In this document: in pieces, positions 1 to 6,932 of the stretch
Position numbering within the stretch: position 1 is the first letter of the stretch
How the letters are laid out: the number at the start of each line of letters is the position of its first letter
Source: Alistipes sp.
Lineage (GTDB): Bacteria; Bacteroidota; Bacteroidia; Bacteroidales; Rikenellaceae
Length of the DNA: 9,281 bases
Direction of reading: 5' to 3'
Assembly (NCBI GenBank): GCA_017384185.1
Contig: JAFNUH010000385.1
Location: forward strand, 1 to 9,281
Notes under the pieces: model-generated
Database searches by the model: none
Seen by the model: only the letters and a program-made list of their open reading frames with translations
Told to the model about the DNA's origin: nothing
Translations under genes and position numbers: made by a program

Positions 1-45
1 AAAAAGAGAGATATTAAAACAATAGAAATTTTGAATTAAAAGAAT

Positions 46-579
46 ATGGCACTTATTAGAAAAGTTCGTGGACACGTTCCCTCGATTGGAGAGAATACAT
101 TTTTGGCTGAGACGGCTACAATTATTGGCGATGTGACAATCGGTAAGGATTGCTCTATCTGGTATGGCGCAGTGTTGCGTGGCGATGTAAACACAATAAC
201 CATTGGCGACCGCACCAACATTCAGGATGGAGCCGTTATCCACACCCTCTACGACAAGTCACCCAAGCCCTCACAGACACACATCGGAAATGATGTATCG
301 GTGGGTCACAACGCTACGATTCACGGCGCACGCATTGGCGATAGCGTTCTGATTGGTATGGGCGCAACCGTTTTGGACAACGCCGTAGTGCCCGAGGGTT
401 GCATCATTGCTGCCAATGCCTTGGTGCTCTCTAACGCCCAGCTTGAGCCCAACTCGGTATATGCCGGTGTGCCTGCCAAGAAGGTGAAGGAGATTACCCC
501 CGAGCAGCGTGAGACAATCGTAAAGCGCACAGCACGAGATTATCAGCTCTACGCTTCGTGGTATAAGGAGGAGGAGTAA
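46..579 (+). CDS. Gamma-class carbonic anhydrase-like protein (left-handed beta-helix, YrdA/PaaY type)
   Basis: The 177-residue product is a soluble hexapeptide-repeat protein expected to form a trimer of left-handed beta-helices with Zn or Fe at the subunit interfaces. The repeats (for example IGDVTIGKDCSIW and IGNDVSVGHNATIHG) cover about residues 10-145, and a helical tail follows from about 150. The three metal ligands expected from the family are present as H66, H88 and H93. The Arg-Asp pair R45/D47 (in GAVLRGD) and Q60/D61 are also kept. The acidic loop carrying the proton-shuttle Glu of archaeal Cam appears to be absent, as is usual in the shorter YrdA/PaaY/CamH-like group, so CO2 hydration activity cannot be assumed. 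Length is normal for the family. ATG 46 follows an A-rich leader. The kinase gene starts 65 bp downstream with no terminator between, so cotranscription is possible, but no functional link is evident. Confidence 0.93.
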   Translation: MALIRKVRGHVPSIGENTFLAETATIIGDVTIGKDCSIWYGAVLRGDVNTITIGDRTNIQDGAVIHTLYDKSPKPSQTHIGNDVSVGHNATIHGARIGDSVLIGMGATVLDNAVVPEGCIIAANALVLSNAQLEPNSVYAGVPAKKVKEITPEQRETIVKRTARDYQLYASWYKEEE

Positions 580-644
580 TCGCCACCCGACACCACACAC
601 AACCTATCCGTTACGCACAAACAACGAAACCTAAATTACGACAG

Positions 645-1997
645 ATGTTTAACTTAGAACCCAGACGCTCTACTGCTATCGTAAATGTGATGATTGCAAT
701 AGTCATCACGTTGACGGTTAACTTCTCCTATCTGATTGCGATGATTGTCGATCAGCGAGAGAGTAACGAACAACTGCAACGAGAGCAGACCGAACGTCGC
801 AAGCCTGAGTGCCTCGGCATTCTACACATATCACGTGACGGATATGGTTATCTATTGAGTCAGACGAGCTTCTCGCCCGAGTACCCCGACTCGGTGCGCA
901 CGGATAGTATCTACGTTAGACCGCAGACCATACGTTTCTATAATCTTCAGCAGTCAGACACTCTGCTTTGTACCATAAATCCGCCACACAAAGGCTCAAA
1001 CCCCAATGTTTCGGAGGTGCTGGAACAGAACGGAGCTGAAATCTCAGCGCCCGTGATATATGACCGTCCCAAGCGCAGTTACGAGATGGTGGTGCAGCTA
1101 CTATACTACTTGGGGTTGTCTTATATATTGCTGACGATTATGACCATCAAGTTCGATGTGCATAACTTCACCTATCGTCGCTATATGTTGCGTTGTACGG
1201 CGGTGGTGGCGGCTACGCTGATACTCTACTTCGTTGCCCCCTTTACCGATTGGCGTACGGGTAAGATGATGATAATGCTTCAGCACCCACGTATGTTGCT
1301 CGATTGGATGGTGGTACTGAAATGTACTGTGGTAATCGTTGTTGCCATTCTCTACGGACGTATCTACGGTCAGCTGTTGGAGCAGCAGAAAATCTTGCTC
1401 GAGAACGAACATCTGCGTACGGAGAACCTCCAGACACGATACAATATGTTGCTGGGACAGATTAGCCCCCACTTCTTCTTCAACTCACTCAACTCACTCT
1501 CGATGTTGGTGCGAGAAAAGAGCGATGAGAAGGCTTTGGCATATATCGACCAGCTATCCTACACCTTCCGTTACATCATTCAGAATGGGCAGAACACCAC
1601 TACAACATTGGAGGAGGAGATGGAGTTTGCTCGTGCCTATGGCGAGTTGTTTAAGGTACGTTATGCCGACAAGCTATTCTTCGACATCGATATTGACCCA
1701 ACATATAATGGCTGGACACTACCCGCACTCACCTTGCAACCCCTGATTGGCAATGCAGTGAAGCACAACACCATAACCCGCAAGCAACCCTTACGTGTCA
1801 TTATTCGCACCGAGGGCTCAACCCTCGTGGTGGCAAATCGCAAGGCTCCGAAGCTCGAGCCTGAGCCTTCTACCGGCATTGGTCTAAAGAATCTACGCAG
1901 TCGCTGGCAGCTCATCACGGGTCACGACATCGAGATTATAGATAACGAGAACGAGTTTATCATTCGCCTGCCATTGCAGCGCCAGACTATTTCTTAA
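645..1997 (+). CDS. LytS/YehU-family sensor histidine kinase with a Rho-like extracytoplasmic domain
   Basis: The 450-residue membrane kinase probably phosphorylates the LytTR regulator encoded 16 bp downstream. Hydrophobic helices are seen at about residues 12-35, 147-168, 184-201 and 218-238. Arg/Lys clusters in the N-terminus and in the 170-183 loop put those parts and the C-terminal kinase in the cytoplasm, and residues 36-146 outside. A short coiled coil (about 240-265) leads into the His_kinase domain. The phospho-acceptor motif is QISPHFFFN with H276, the N-box is LQPLIGNAVKHN with N370, and the G-box is STGIGLKNL with G411 and G413. The extracytoplasmic part is odd: residues 57-130 resemble the N-terminal RNA-binding OB fold of Rho, with DGYGYLL at 65-71, IYVRP at 89-93, IRFYNL at 96-101 and INPPHKG at 111-117. 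The kinase assignment is firm; the role of the sensor domain is unknown. No promoter is evident in 580-644. Confidence 0.95.
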   Translation: MFNLEPRRSTAIVNVMIAIVITLTVNFSYLIAMIVDQRESNEQLQREQTERRKPECLGILHISRDGYGYLLSQTSFSPEYPDSVRTDSIYVRPQTIRFYNLQQSDTLLCTINPPHKGSNPNVSEVLEQNGAEISAPVIYDRPKRSYEMVVQLLYYLGLSYILLTIMTIKFDVHNFTYRRYMLRCTAVVAATLILYFVAPFTDWRTGKMMIMLQHPRMLLDWMVVLKCTVVIVVAILYGRIYGQLLEQQKILLENEHLRTENLQTRYNMLLGQISPHFFFNSLNSLSMLVREKSDEKALAYIDQLSYTFRYIIQNGQNTTTTLEEEMEFARAYGELFKVRYADKLFFDIDIDPTYNGWTLPALTLQPLIGNAVKHNTITRKQPLRVIIRTEGSTLVVANRKAPKLEPEPSTGIGLKNLRSRWQLITGHDIEIIDNENEFIIRLPLQRQTIS

Positions 1998-2013
1998 CAC
2001 AAAACCTTTCGAT

Positions 2014-2790
2014 ATGAATGTACTTATCATAGAGGACGAGACGGCTGCTGCCGTAAACCTAAAGGCTATATTACGTAGTGTGGTGCCCGACTGCAATGTG
2101 ATTGACGTGTTGGAGAGCATCGAGGAGAGTGTGGATTTCTTCAAGGATAAGAGTAGCCCCACGCCTGACCTTGTATTTATGGATATACACCTCGCCGATG
2201 GCGAGTCATTCCGCATATTCGATTCGGTGGAGATTACATCGCCGATAATATTCACTACGGCTTACGATGAATATGCTCTTAGAGCATTCAAAGTCAACAG
2301 CATAGACTACATCCTAAAGCCCATCAAGTCGGATGATCTACGCCACGCCATTGACAAGTTCACCCGCCTAAGCGGTGTGGAGCGCAACGACCTCAAGAGC
2401 CGTATCGACACTATGGTCGAGAGCACTAAGCGTGAGAATCAGAGGGTATTTTTGGTGCATTTCAAGGATAAAATCATTCCTCTGTCGGTTGACGATATTG
2501 CATACTTCTACACATCGAACGAGAAGGTGGCGGCATTCACCCACAAGGGTGAGCGCTATGTCATCGACCGTACGTTAGAGGTGTTGCAATCAACCCTACC
2601 CGAGGATGAGTTCTTCCGTGCCAACCGCCAATTTATCGTATCACGCCGAGCCGTGAAGGATATTGCCGTGTGGTTTGGCAGTCGCCTATCGCTTAACCTA
2701 ACAATCGCCCCCCCCGAGAAGATTATCATCTCGAAGGCTCGTGTACCAGAGTTCAAGCAGTGGCTGATGGATATTAACACAGGAGAGTAA
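2014..2790 (+). CDS. LytTR-family response regulator
   Basis: The 258-residue cytoplasmic transcription factor is the partner of the preceding kinase. The receiver domain covers about residues 1-118, with acidic pocket E7/D8, phospho-acceptor D57 (in FMDIHLADG), switch Thr T82 and K102 before P103. A helical linker (about 120-143) leads to a LytTR DNA-binding domain at about 144-250, recognised from VHFKDKIIPLSVDDIAYF, FFRANRQFIVSRRAV and the terminal KIIISKARVPEFKQWL. Length and architecture match the AgrA/LytR/YpdB class. The gap of only 16 bp after the kinase stop indicates an operon, closed by the terminator at 2789-2816. LytTR proteins bind direct repeats spaced about two helical turns apart. 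Arrays of that kind lie upstream of the next two genes, which makes them the probable targets; this is an inference. Confidence 0.96.
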   Translation: MNVLIIEDETAAAVNLKAILRSVVPDCNVIDVLESIEESVDFFKDKSSPTPDLVFMDIHLADGESFRIFDSVEITSPIIFTTAYDEYALRAFKVNSIDYILKPIKSDDLRHAIDKFTRLSGVERNDLKSRIDTMVESTKRENQRVFLVHFKDKIIPLSVDDIAYFYTSNEKVAAFTHKGERYVIDRTLEVLQSTLPEDEFFRANRQFIVSRRAVKDIAVWFGSRLSLNLTIAPPEKIIISKARVPEFKQWLMDINTGE

Positions 2791-2816
2791 AATCGGGGAA
2801 CGCCCCGATTTTTTCT
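2789..2816 (+). terminator. Rho-independent terminator of the kinase-regulator operon
   Basis: A perfect 8-bp hairpin, AATCGGGG (2791-2798) and CCCCGATT (2803-2810) with an AACG loop, is followed by TTTTCTTT and starts one base after the regulator stop codon. Confidence 0.93.
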
Positions 2817-2886
2817 TTATAATTGGTCGTTATGTTCACTTTTTACCTGTTTATCATATCTATTTTGGTCATTTTAACCATACAAA

Positions 2887-2984
2887 GTCACTTCACCCCT
2901 ATCGATTGGTCACTTCACCCCTATCGATTGGTCGATTCACCCCGCATATTTGTCGTTTCACCGATAAAATAGAGCATTTCATTG
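2887..2984 (+). repeat. Five phased direct repeats, probable LytTR regulator binding array
   Basis: Copies begin at 2887, 2909, 2931, 2952 and 2973, giving spacings of 22, 22, 21 and 21 bp. Copies 1 and 2 are identical over 22 bp. The first nine bases read GTCACTTCA, GTCACTTCA, GTCGATTCA, GTCGTTTCA and AGCATTTCA; the first four copies continue with CC or CCCC. The spacing of about two helical turns puts all copies on one DNA face. The last copy ends 11 bp before the -7 element at 2995, in the position where an activator would contact RNA polymerase. The E. coli LytTR protein YpdB is known, as I recall, to bind direct repeats of GGCATTTCAT with 11-bp spacers, and copy 5 extended by one base (AGCATTTCAT) matches 9 of 10 of it. 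The repeat is seen directly; the bound protein is inferred. Confidence 0.85.
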
Positions 2985-2994
2985 AAAAACGTTA

Positions 2995-3002
2995 TATTTT
3001 TG
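2995..3002 (+). promoter_or_regulatory. Bacteroidota -7 promoter element for the small exported protein gene
   Basis: TATTTTTG matches the Bacteroidota TAnnTTTG consensus, predicting a transcript start near 3007-3009. No TTTG -33 element sits at the normal spacing; repeat copy 5 occupies that region, which suggests an activator-dependent promoter. The predicted leader is about 110 nt. ATTCGG near its 5' end (3009-3014) could pair with CCGAAT at 3072-3077, but I see no recognisable riboswitch. Confidence 0.65.
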
Positions 3003-3118
3003 TAACAGATTCGGGAAATATAATTTTCTTAATTCCGCCTAAAAAGGTAGGGTTATTGAAGTTCCGTAAGACCGAATTTTAAAATAAATTTGGCTAAACA
3101 AATCATTTCAATATAGCG

Positions 3119-3610
3119 ATGAATTTAGTAATCCACACACTTACCATCATCTTGGCGACAATGGCTACCGTCTCGGCATATGCCCAGATGCCCGACCAGG
3201 GTCAGCGTCCCCAGCGCCAGCACTTCTCGGTTGAGAATATGGCAAAGATGCAGACCGAGCAGACGGCTCAAATGCTTAAGCTAACAGAGGAGCAGGCACA
3301 GGAGCTATACCAGCTAAACCTCGCAAATGCTAACGCACAGATTAAGCAGATGGAGGAGATGCGCAAGCGTCAGCAGACTCGAGAGGCGGCATATGATGAG
3401 GCAATTAAGTTGATTTTAGACGAGTCGCAGTACAAGAAATGGGCGAAGCATAAGCAGCAACAACAGCAAAACCGTATGAACCGTGGTATGGGAGGTCCAG
3501 GTATGATGGGTCCTCGTGGTATGAACGGAGGTTTTGGCGGTGAGACCGGAGGCTTTGGAAATTCTGAAGGATTCGGTGGCGGAGGCTTCGACAATGAAAT
3601 GGGGTTCTAA
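3119..3610 (+). CDS. Small exported Spy/CpxP-like protein with Gly/Met-rich tail
   Basis: The 163-residue product has a signal peptide at residues 1-22 (hydrophobic core followed by SAYA|Q). Its n-region carries no Lys or Arg, which is unusual, but the in-frame TAA at 3095 leaves no earlier ATG. The mature part begins with a Gln/Pro/Arg-rich stretch. A helical region at about 38-115 follows (ENMAKMQTEQTAQMLKLTEEQAQELYQLN), with the LT-x-x-Q-type pattern of Spy/CpxP-like periplasmic proteins and the related Bacteroides DUF4890 group; this likeness is from motif memory, not a search. A Gln run (113-117) leads into a low-complexity Gly/Met/Phe tail from about 120 (RGMGGPGMMGPRGM, then GGFGG repeats). 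The tail resembles the C-terminus of the barrel protein encoded next. A periplasmic chaperone or envelope-stress role is plausible. The gene has its own repeat array, promoter and terminator. Confidence 0.85.
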   Translation: MNLVIHTLTIILATMATVSAYAQMPDQGQRPQRQHFSVENMAKMQTEQTAQMLKLTEEQAQELYQLNLANANAQIKQMEEMRKRQQTREAAYDEAIKLILDESQYKKWAKHKQQQQQNRMNRGMGGPGMMGPRGMNGGFGGETGGFGNSEGFGGGGFDNEMGF

Positions 3611-3682
3611 ATCTTAGTCCAATCTATTTGGAATCCCATAAATCCATTCAAGGGCAGTAATGGAAATTAGGTTGTTTTTCGG

Positions 3683-3717
3683 AGGGGTGTCAAGGCGTTG
3701 GCACCCCTGTTTTTTTA
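3683..3717 (+). terminator. Rho-independent terminator of the small exported protein gene
   Basis: A 9-bp stem, AGGGGTGTC (3683-3691) with GGCACCCCT (3700-3708), includes one G-U pair and has an 8-nt loop. It is followed by G and a run of T from 3710. It separates this transcript from the barrel-protein promoter. Confidence 0.9.
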
Positions 3718-3756
3718 TAAAAAACAGAATCTTTACGCCAAGATTTGACTAAAATC

Positions 3757-3816
3757 AATTTTTCAATCCCTCGAAAAGGTCATTTCACCCTCGACAAAAG
3801 TCGTTTCGCCCCCCTT
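3757..3816 (+). repeat. Second phased direct-repeat array, probable LytTR regulator binding site
   Basis: Two clear copies, GTCATTTCACCC at 3779 and GTCGTTTCGCCC at 3800 (21-bp spacing), share the motif of the array at 2887-2984. A degenerate copy with core TTTCA lies 22 bp upstream (3761-3765). The last clear copy begins 44 bp before the -7 element at 3844. In the first array, copy 4 begins 43 bp before its -7 element, so the arrangement is nearly the same at both promoters. Together the two arrays define a putative regulon. Confidence 0.8.
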
Positions 3817-3843
3817 AACAGTACCATCTTTGATATAAAACAC

Positions 3844-3851
3844 TATCTTTG
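3844..3851 (+). promoter_or_regulatory. Bacteroidota -7 promoter element for the barrel-protein gene
   Basis: TATCTTTG matches TAnnTTTG exactly and predicts a transcript start near 3857 with a leader of about 67 nt. A TTTG at 3829-3832 lies only 11 bp upstream, too close for the usual -33 element (about 19 bp), again consistent with dependence on an activator bound to the repeats. Apart from the terminator at 3683-3717, the array and this promoter, the 3611-3923 gap shows nothing else. Confidence 0.7.
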
Positions 3852-3923
3852 CATCGTGAAAAAAAAGCACGTCGCAGAAGGTGTGCAAAACCAGAAGAAA
3901 ATAGAGATAAAAAACCATAAAAG

Positions 3924-6887
3924 ATGAAGAGAATTCTAATCACATTAATTTTTGTTTGCATCACGGCTCTTTCGTATGCACAGAGTAGTAAGGTAACTCT
4001 CACAGTTATCGACGCAGCTACGCAGGAGGGCGTTGCTGGTGCAATCGTTTCGGTTGCTCCCGCAGCTGAGCCTGAGAATGAGGATAAGACAAAGCACTAC
4101 ACCTCAGGTTTCGGTGGCGCTACAACCATCACAGGTCTTAAGCGTGGCGAGTACAAGGTATCAATCGCCTTCTTGGGTTATGCGACCAAGGTCGTTGATT
4201 TGAAAGCCAACACAGCAAATGTTGACCTCGGCAAGATTGCTCTTGAGGAGGAGGCTACAAAGATTGAGACCGTAGTAAAGACCGTGCAGGCTATCCGTGC
4301 TTCGCAGAAGGGTGATACGGTTTCCTACAATGCCGACGCCTTCAAGGTGGCAAACGATGCCGACGTTGAGGGTCTTTTGAAGAAGATGCCGGGTATTACC
4401 GTTACCGATGGTCAGGTAGAGGCACAGGGTGAGACCGTTAAGAAGATTCTTGTCGATGGTAAGGAGTTCTTCGGCGAGGATGTATCTACGGCTCTTAACT
4501 CACTTCCCGCACAGTCGGTAAAGAGTGTTGAGGTATTCAACAAGCTTAGCGATAATGCCGAGTTTTCAGGCGTGGATGATGGCGAGAGCTACAAGGCTAT
4601 CAACATCATCACTCACGAGAATATGCGTCAGGGTGTATTCGGTAAGGTATTCGCAGGATATGGTTATCAGCCCGACACCGACGAAATTACCGAGCACAAC
4701 AAGTATATGGCGGGTGGTAATGTAAACTTCTTCCACGGCTCGAGCCGTATTTCATTGATTGGTTTGTTGAATAACGTCAACCAGCAGAACTTCTCGTTCG
4801 AGGATATCCTCGGCGTAGATGGTGATGGTGGTGGCGGTATGCGACGTCCCCAGCGAGGTCTTGCAAACGTAGGTTCAATTGGTTTGAACTACTCTGATTC
4901 GTGGGGCGAGAAGGAGAAGGTTAAGTTGCAGGCAAGCTACTTCTACAACCAGACTCGCACACGTAACCTCTCGGAACTTATCAAGTGGTACGAGGCTCCG
5001 CTTGAGGAGTTGGGTACATTGGAGCAGGAGGGCTACTCTGATAACCGTAACTACAACCACCGTTTGAATGCTCGTTTGGATTGGCGCATCTCGGATAAGC
5101 AGTCGTTGATGTCACGTACAAACCTCAGCTTCCAGCAGCACGACCCATACAGACGTACCGATGGTTTGCAGATTGGTCCCGACCTCACAAATCCCGATAA
5201 CTTGTACGACATCGTACGTAGCGGTAGCGATGGCGACAATGGCGGTTACAACTTCTCGGAGTTCTTGCAGTACCGTTTGAAGTTGGGTAAGAATGGTCGT
5301 TTCCTTACAGCTGATGCACGTATCAACCACCGTGACAACAACAACGAGTCACGCAGTTTCTCTACTCAGCAGACTCTTAAGGATGCAGCAGGCGAGTACT
5401 ACCCCTTGTTGCGCCACCTCTCTAACTTGTCTGACTCGGAGAATACAGGCGTAAGTGCATCGGTCAACTACACCGAGCCTTTGGGTAAGACCACTCAGCT
5501 CAGCTTGCGTTATAACTTCAACTACAACACAAGCAAGAGCGTCAAGGAGACTACAAACTACGGCGACGACGACACATATACTAACGGTGTAATCGACAAG
5601 TTGCTCTCAAACCGTTTCCAGAGCGATAACACAAGACACAACATCGGTCCTCGCTTCAACTGGAACAAGGGTGGTAACGTGCTTGTATTGAGCCTTGAGT
5701 ACCAGCACTCGACACTCAACGGTTTCATCCAGTCGTCAAAGGATGTTAACGTTAAGCGTGACTACAACGACTTTACATACTTCTTGATGGGTAACTTCAA
5801 CATCAACCAGCAGAACTCGATTCGTCTGTTCGTTCGTTCAAACACTAGCAACCCCGACATTCGTCAGTTGAACAGTATCCTCGACGTATCGAACGCACAG
5901 TATGTATCACGTGGTAACGAGAAGCTAAGCCCCACTTACTCACACAATGTAATGTTCCACTACAACCACACCAACTTGGAGAAGGGACGTACATTTATGT
6001 GGATGTTTATGTTCAACAAGTCGAAGAACACTATCGCATCAAGTATGTACACTGGTAACGGCATCACCAACGATATGATTCCCGAGCTTGCAGGCAGCAA
6101 CCGCCCCATCCAGTACAGCACATACGAGAATGTAAAGGATGGTACAATGAATATCGGTACAAACCTTAGCTACGGTATTCCTTTGAACTTTATGAAGTGT
6201 AACTTCAACATCTCGGGAGGTGTACACTACTCACAGAGTCCTTCGTTGGTAAATGGCGAGGTGAATGTCGCAAGCAACATTGGTTACAATGCTCGTGTAG
6301 TATTGGGTAGTAACATCTCAGAGAATGTCGATTTCACACTCTCTTGGCACGGAGGTTACAACCAGGCTGAGAACTCATTGGCATCGAGGGGTGGCAAGAA
6401 CGAGTACTTCAACCACTCGGCAACAGGTACGTTCAAGGCTGTATTCTGGAAGGGCTTCACATTTACTGCAAGTGCAAACTACATTCAGAATATCGGTTTC
6501 ACGAACGACTATAACGATGACTACACTCTTATCAACGCTTACCTCGGTAAGAAGCTCTTCAAGAACCGCTTGGGTGAGGTTATGGTTGGTGTAAACGACC
6601 TTCTTAACCAGAATACATCGTTCAACCGTTCAACAGGTTCAGGTTTTGCGCAGAACTCTTGGAATAGCGTAATCGGTCGCTACTTCACCGTGCAGTTCAA
6701 CTACAACTTGCGAGTATTCGGTAAGAGAGGTTCACGTGTACTCTCAGACTACGGCATCAACGACGGTAACAACAATGGTTCGTTTGGACGTGGCGCAGCA
6801 AGACCCGGAATGGGCGGTCCTGGCGGTATGAGAGGTCCCGGTATGGGAGGTCCTGGTATGGGAGGTCCTGGTGGTTTCCGCCGCTAA
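3924..6887 (+). CDS. Outer-membrane beta-barrel (TonB-receptor-like) protein with CarboxypepD_reg domain and Gly/Met-rich tail
   Basis: The 987-residue outer-membrane protein has a signal peptide at residues 1-19 (cleavage SYA|Q). A carboxypeptidase-regulatory-like Ig domain follows at about 23-107 (VTLTVIDAATQEGVAGAIVSV, GLKRGEYKVSIAFLGY). A plug-like region lies at about 118-230 (DTVSYNADAFKV, GLLKKMPGITV, KILVDGKEFFGED). The rest to about 935 is rich in alternating aromatic strands typical of the barrel family often called outer membrane beta-barrel protein (PF14905-like). I see no obvious TonB box and no SusD partner nearby, so glycan import is not supported; substrate unknown. The last strand-like segment (RYFTVQFNYNLRVFG) is followed by about 50 extra residues ending in GMGGPGGM-type repeats, which should face the periplasm. 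Codon use is biased to a few codons, suggesting high expression. The gene is monocistronic between a repeat-bearing promoter and a terminator. Confidence 0.92.
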   Translation: MKRILITLIFVCITALSYAQSSKVTLTVIDAATQEGVAGAIVSVAPAAEPENEDKTKHYTSGFGGATTITGLKRGEYKVSIAFLGYATKVVDLKANTANVDLGKIALEEEATKIETVVKTVQAIRASQKGDTVSYNADAFKVANDADVEGLLKKMPGITVTDGQVEAQGETVKKILVDGKEFFGEDVSTALNSLPAQSVKSVEVFNKLSDNAEFSGVDDGESYKAINIITHENMRQGVFGKVFAGYGYQPDTDEITEHNKYMAGGNVNFFHGSSRISLIGLLNNVNQQNFSFEDILGVDGDGGGGMRRPQRGLANVGSIGLNYSDSWGEKEKVKLQASYFYNQTRTRNLSELIKWYEAPLEELGTLEQEGYSDNRNYNHRLNARLDWRISDKQSLMSRTNLSFQQHDPYRRTDGLQIGPDLTNPDNLYDIVRSGSDGDNGGYNFSEFLQYRLKLGKNGRFLTADARINHRDNNNESRSFSTQQTLKDAAGEYYPLLRHLSNLSDSENTGVSASVNYTEPLGKTTQLSLRYNFNYNTSKSVKETTNYGDDDTYTNGVIDKLLSNRFQSDNTRHNIGPRFNWNKGGNVLVLSLEYQHSTLNGFIQSSKDVNVKRDYNDFTYFLMGNFNINQQNSIRLFVRSNTSNPDIRQLNSILDVSNAQYVSRGNEKLSPTYSHNVMFHYNHTNLEKGRTFMWMFMFNKSKNTIASSMYTGNGITNDMIPELAGSNRPIQYSTYENVKDGTMNIGTNLSYGIPLNFMKCNFNISGGVHYSQSPSLVNGEVNVASNIGYNARVVLGSNISENVDFTLSWHGGYNQAENSLASRGGKNEYFNHSATGTFKAVFWKGFTFTASANYIQNIGFTNDYNDDYTLINAYLGKKLFKNRLGEVMVGVNDLLNQNTSFNRSTGSGFAQNSWNSVIGRYFTVQFNYNLRVFGKRGSRVLSDYGINDGNNNGSFGRGAARPGMGGPGGMRGPGMGGPGMGGPGGFRR

Positions 6888-6895
6888 TAATAGAT

Positions 6896-6931
6896 AAAAA
6901 AAGTGCTAACCCGAAAGGTTAGCACTTTTTT
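6896..6931. terminator. Bidirectional Rho-independent terminator between convergent genes
   Basis: A long perfect hairpin, GTGCTAACC (6903-6911) and GGTTAGCAC (6917-6925) with a CGAAA loop, is flanked by A7 on the left and T6 on the right. It therefore works for the barrel gene on plus and for the transporter gene on minus, whose stop codon lies two bases beyond. Confidence 0.95.
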
Positions 6932-6932
6932 A

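Noticed and set aside
1..39. Open frame ending in TAA at 37-39 as the tail of an upstream gene
   Set aside because: Only 12 Lys/Ile-rich codons are visible, indistinguishable from an AT-rich leader, and nothing identifies a protein.
2887..2972. Direct repeats considered as a short CRISPR array
   Set aside because: The units are 21-22 bp with no distinct spacers, copies abut each other, and no cas gene is present. Phasing and promoter proximity fit regulator sites better.
3103..3110. TCATTTCA near the start codon of 3119 as a further regulator site
   Set aside because: It is a single unphased half-site inside the transcribed leader, expected by chance in AT-rich DNA.
3745..3927. 60-codon plus-strand open frame
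   Set aside because: It spans the repeat array, the -7 element and the leader of the barrel gene, and its translation has no recognisable features.
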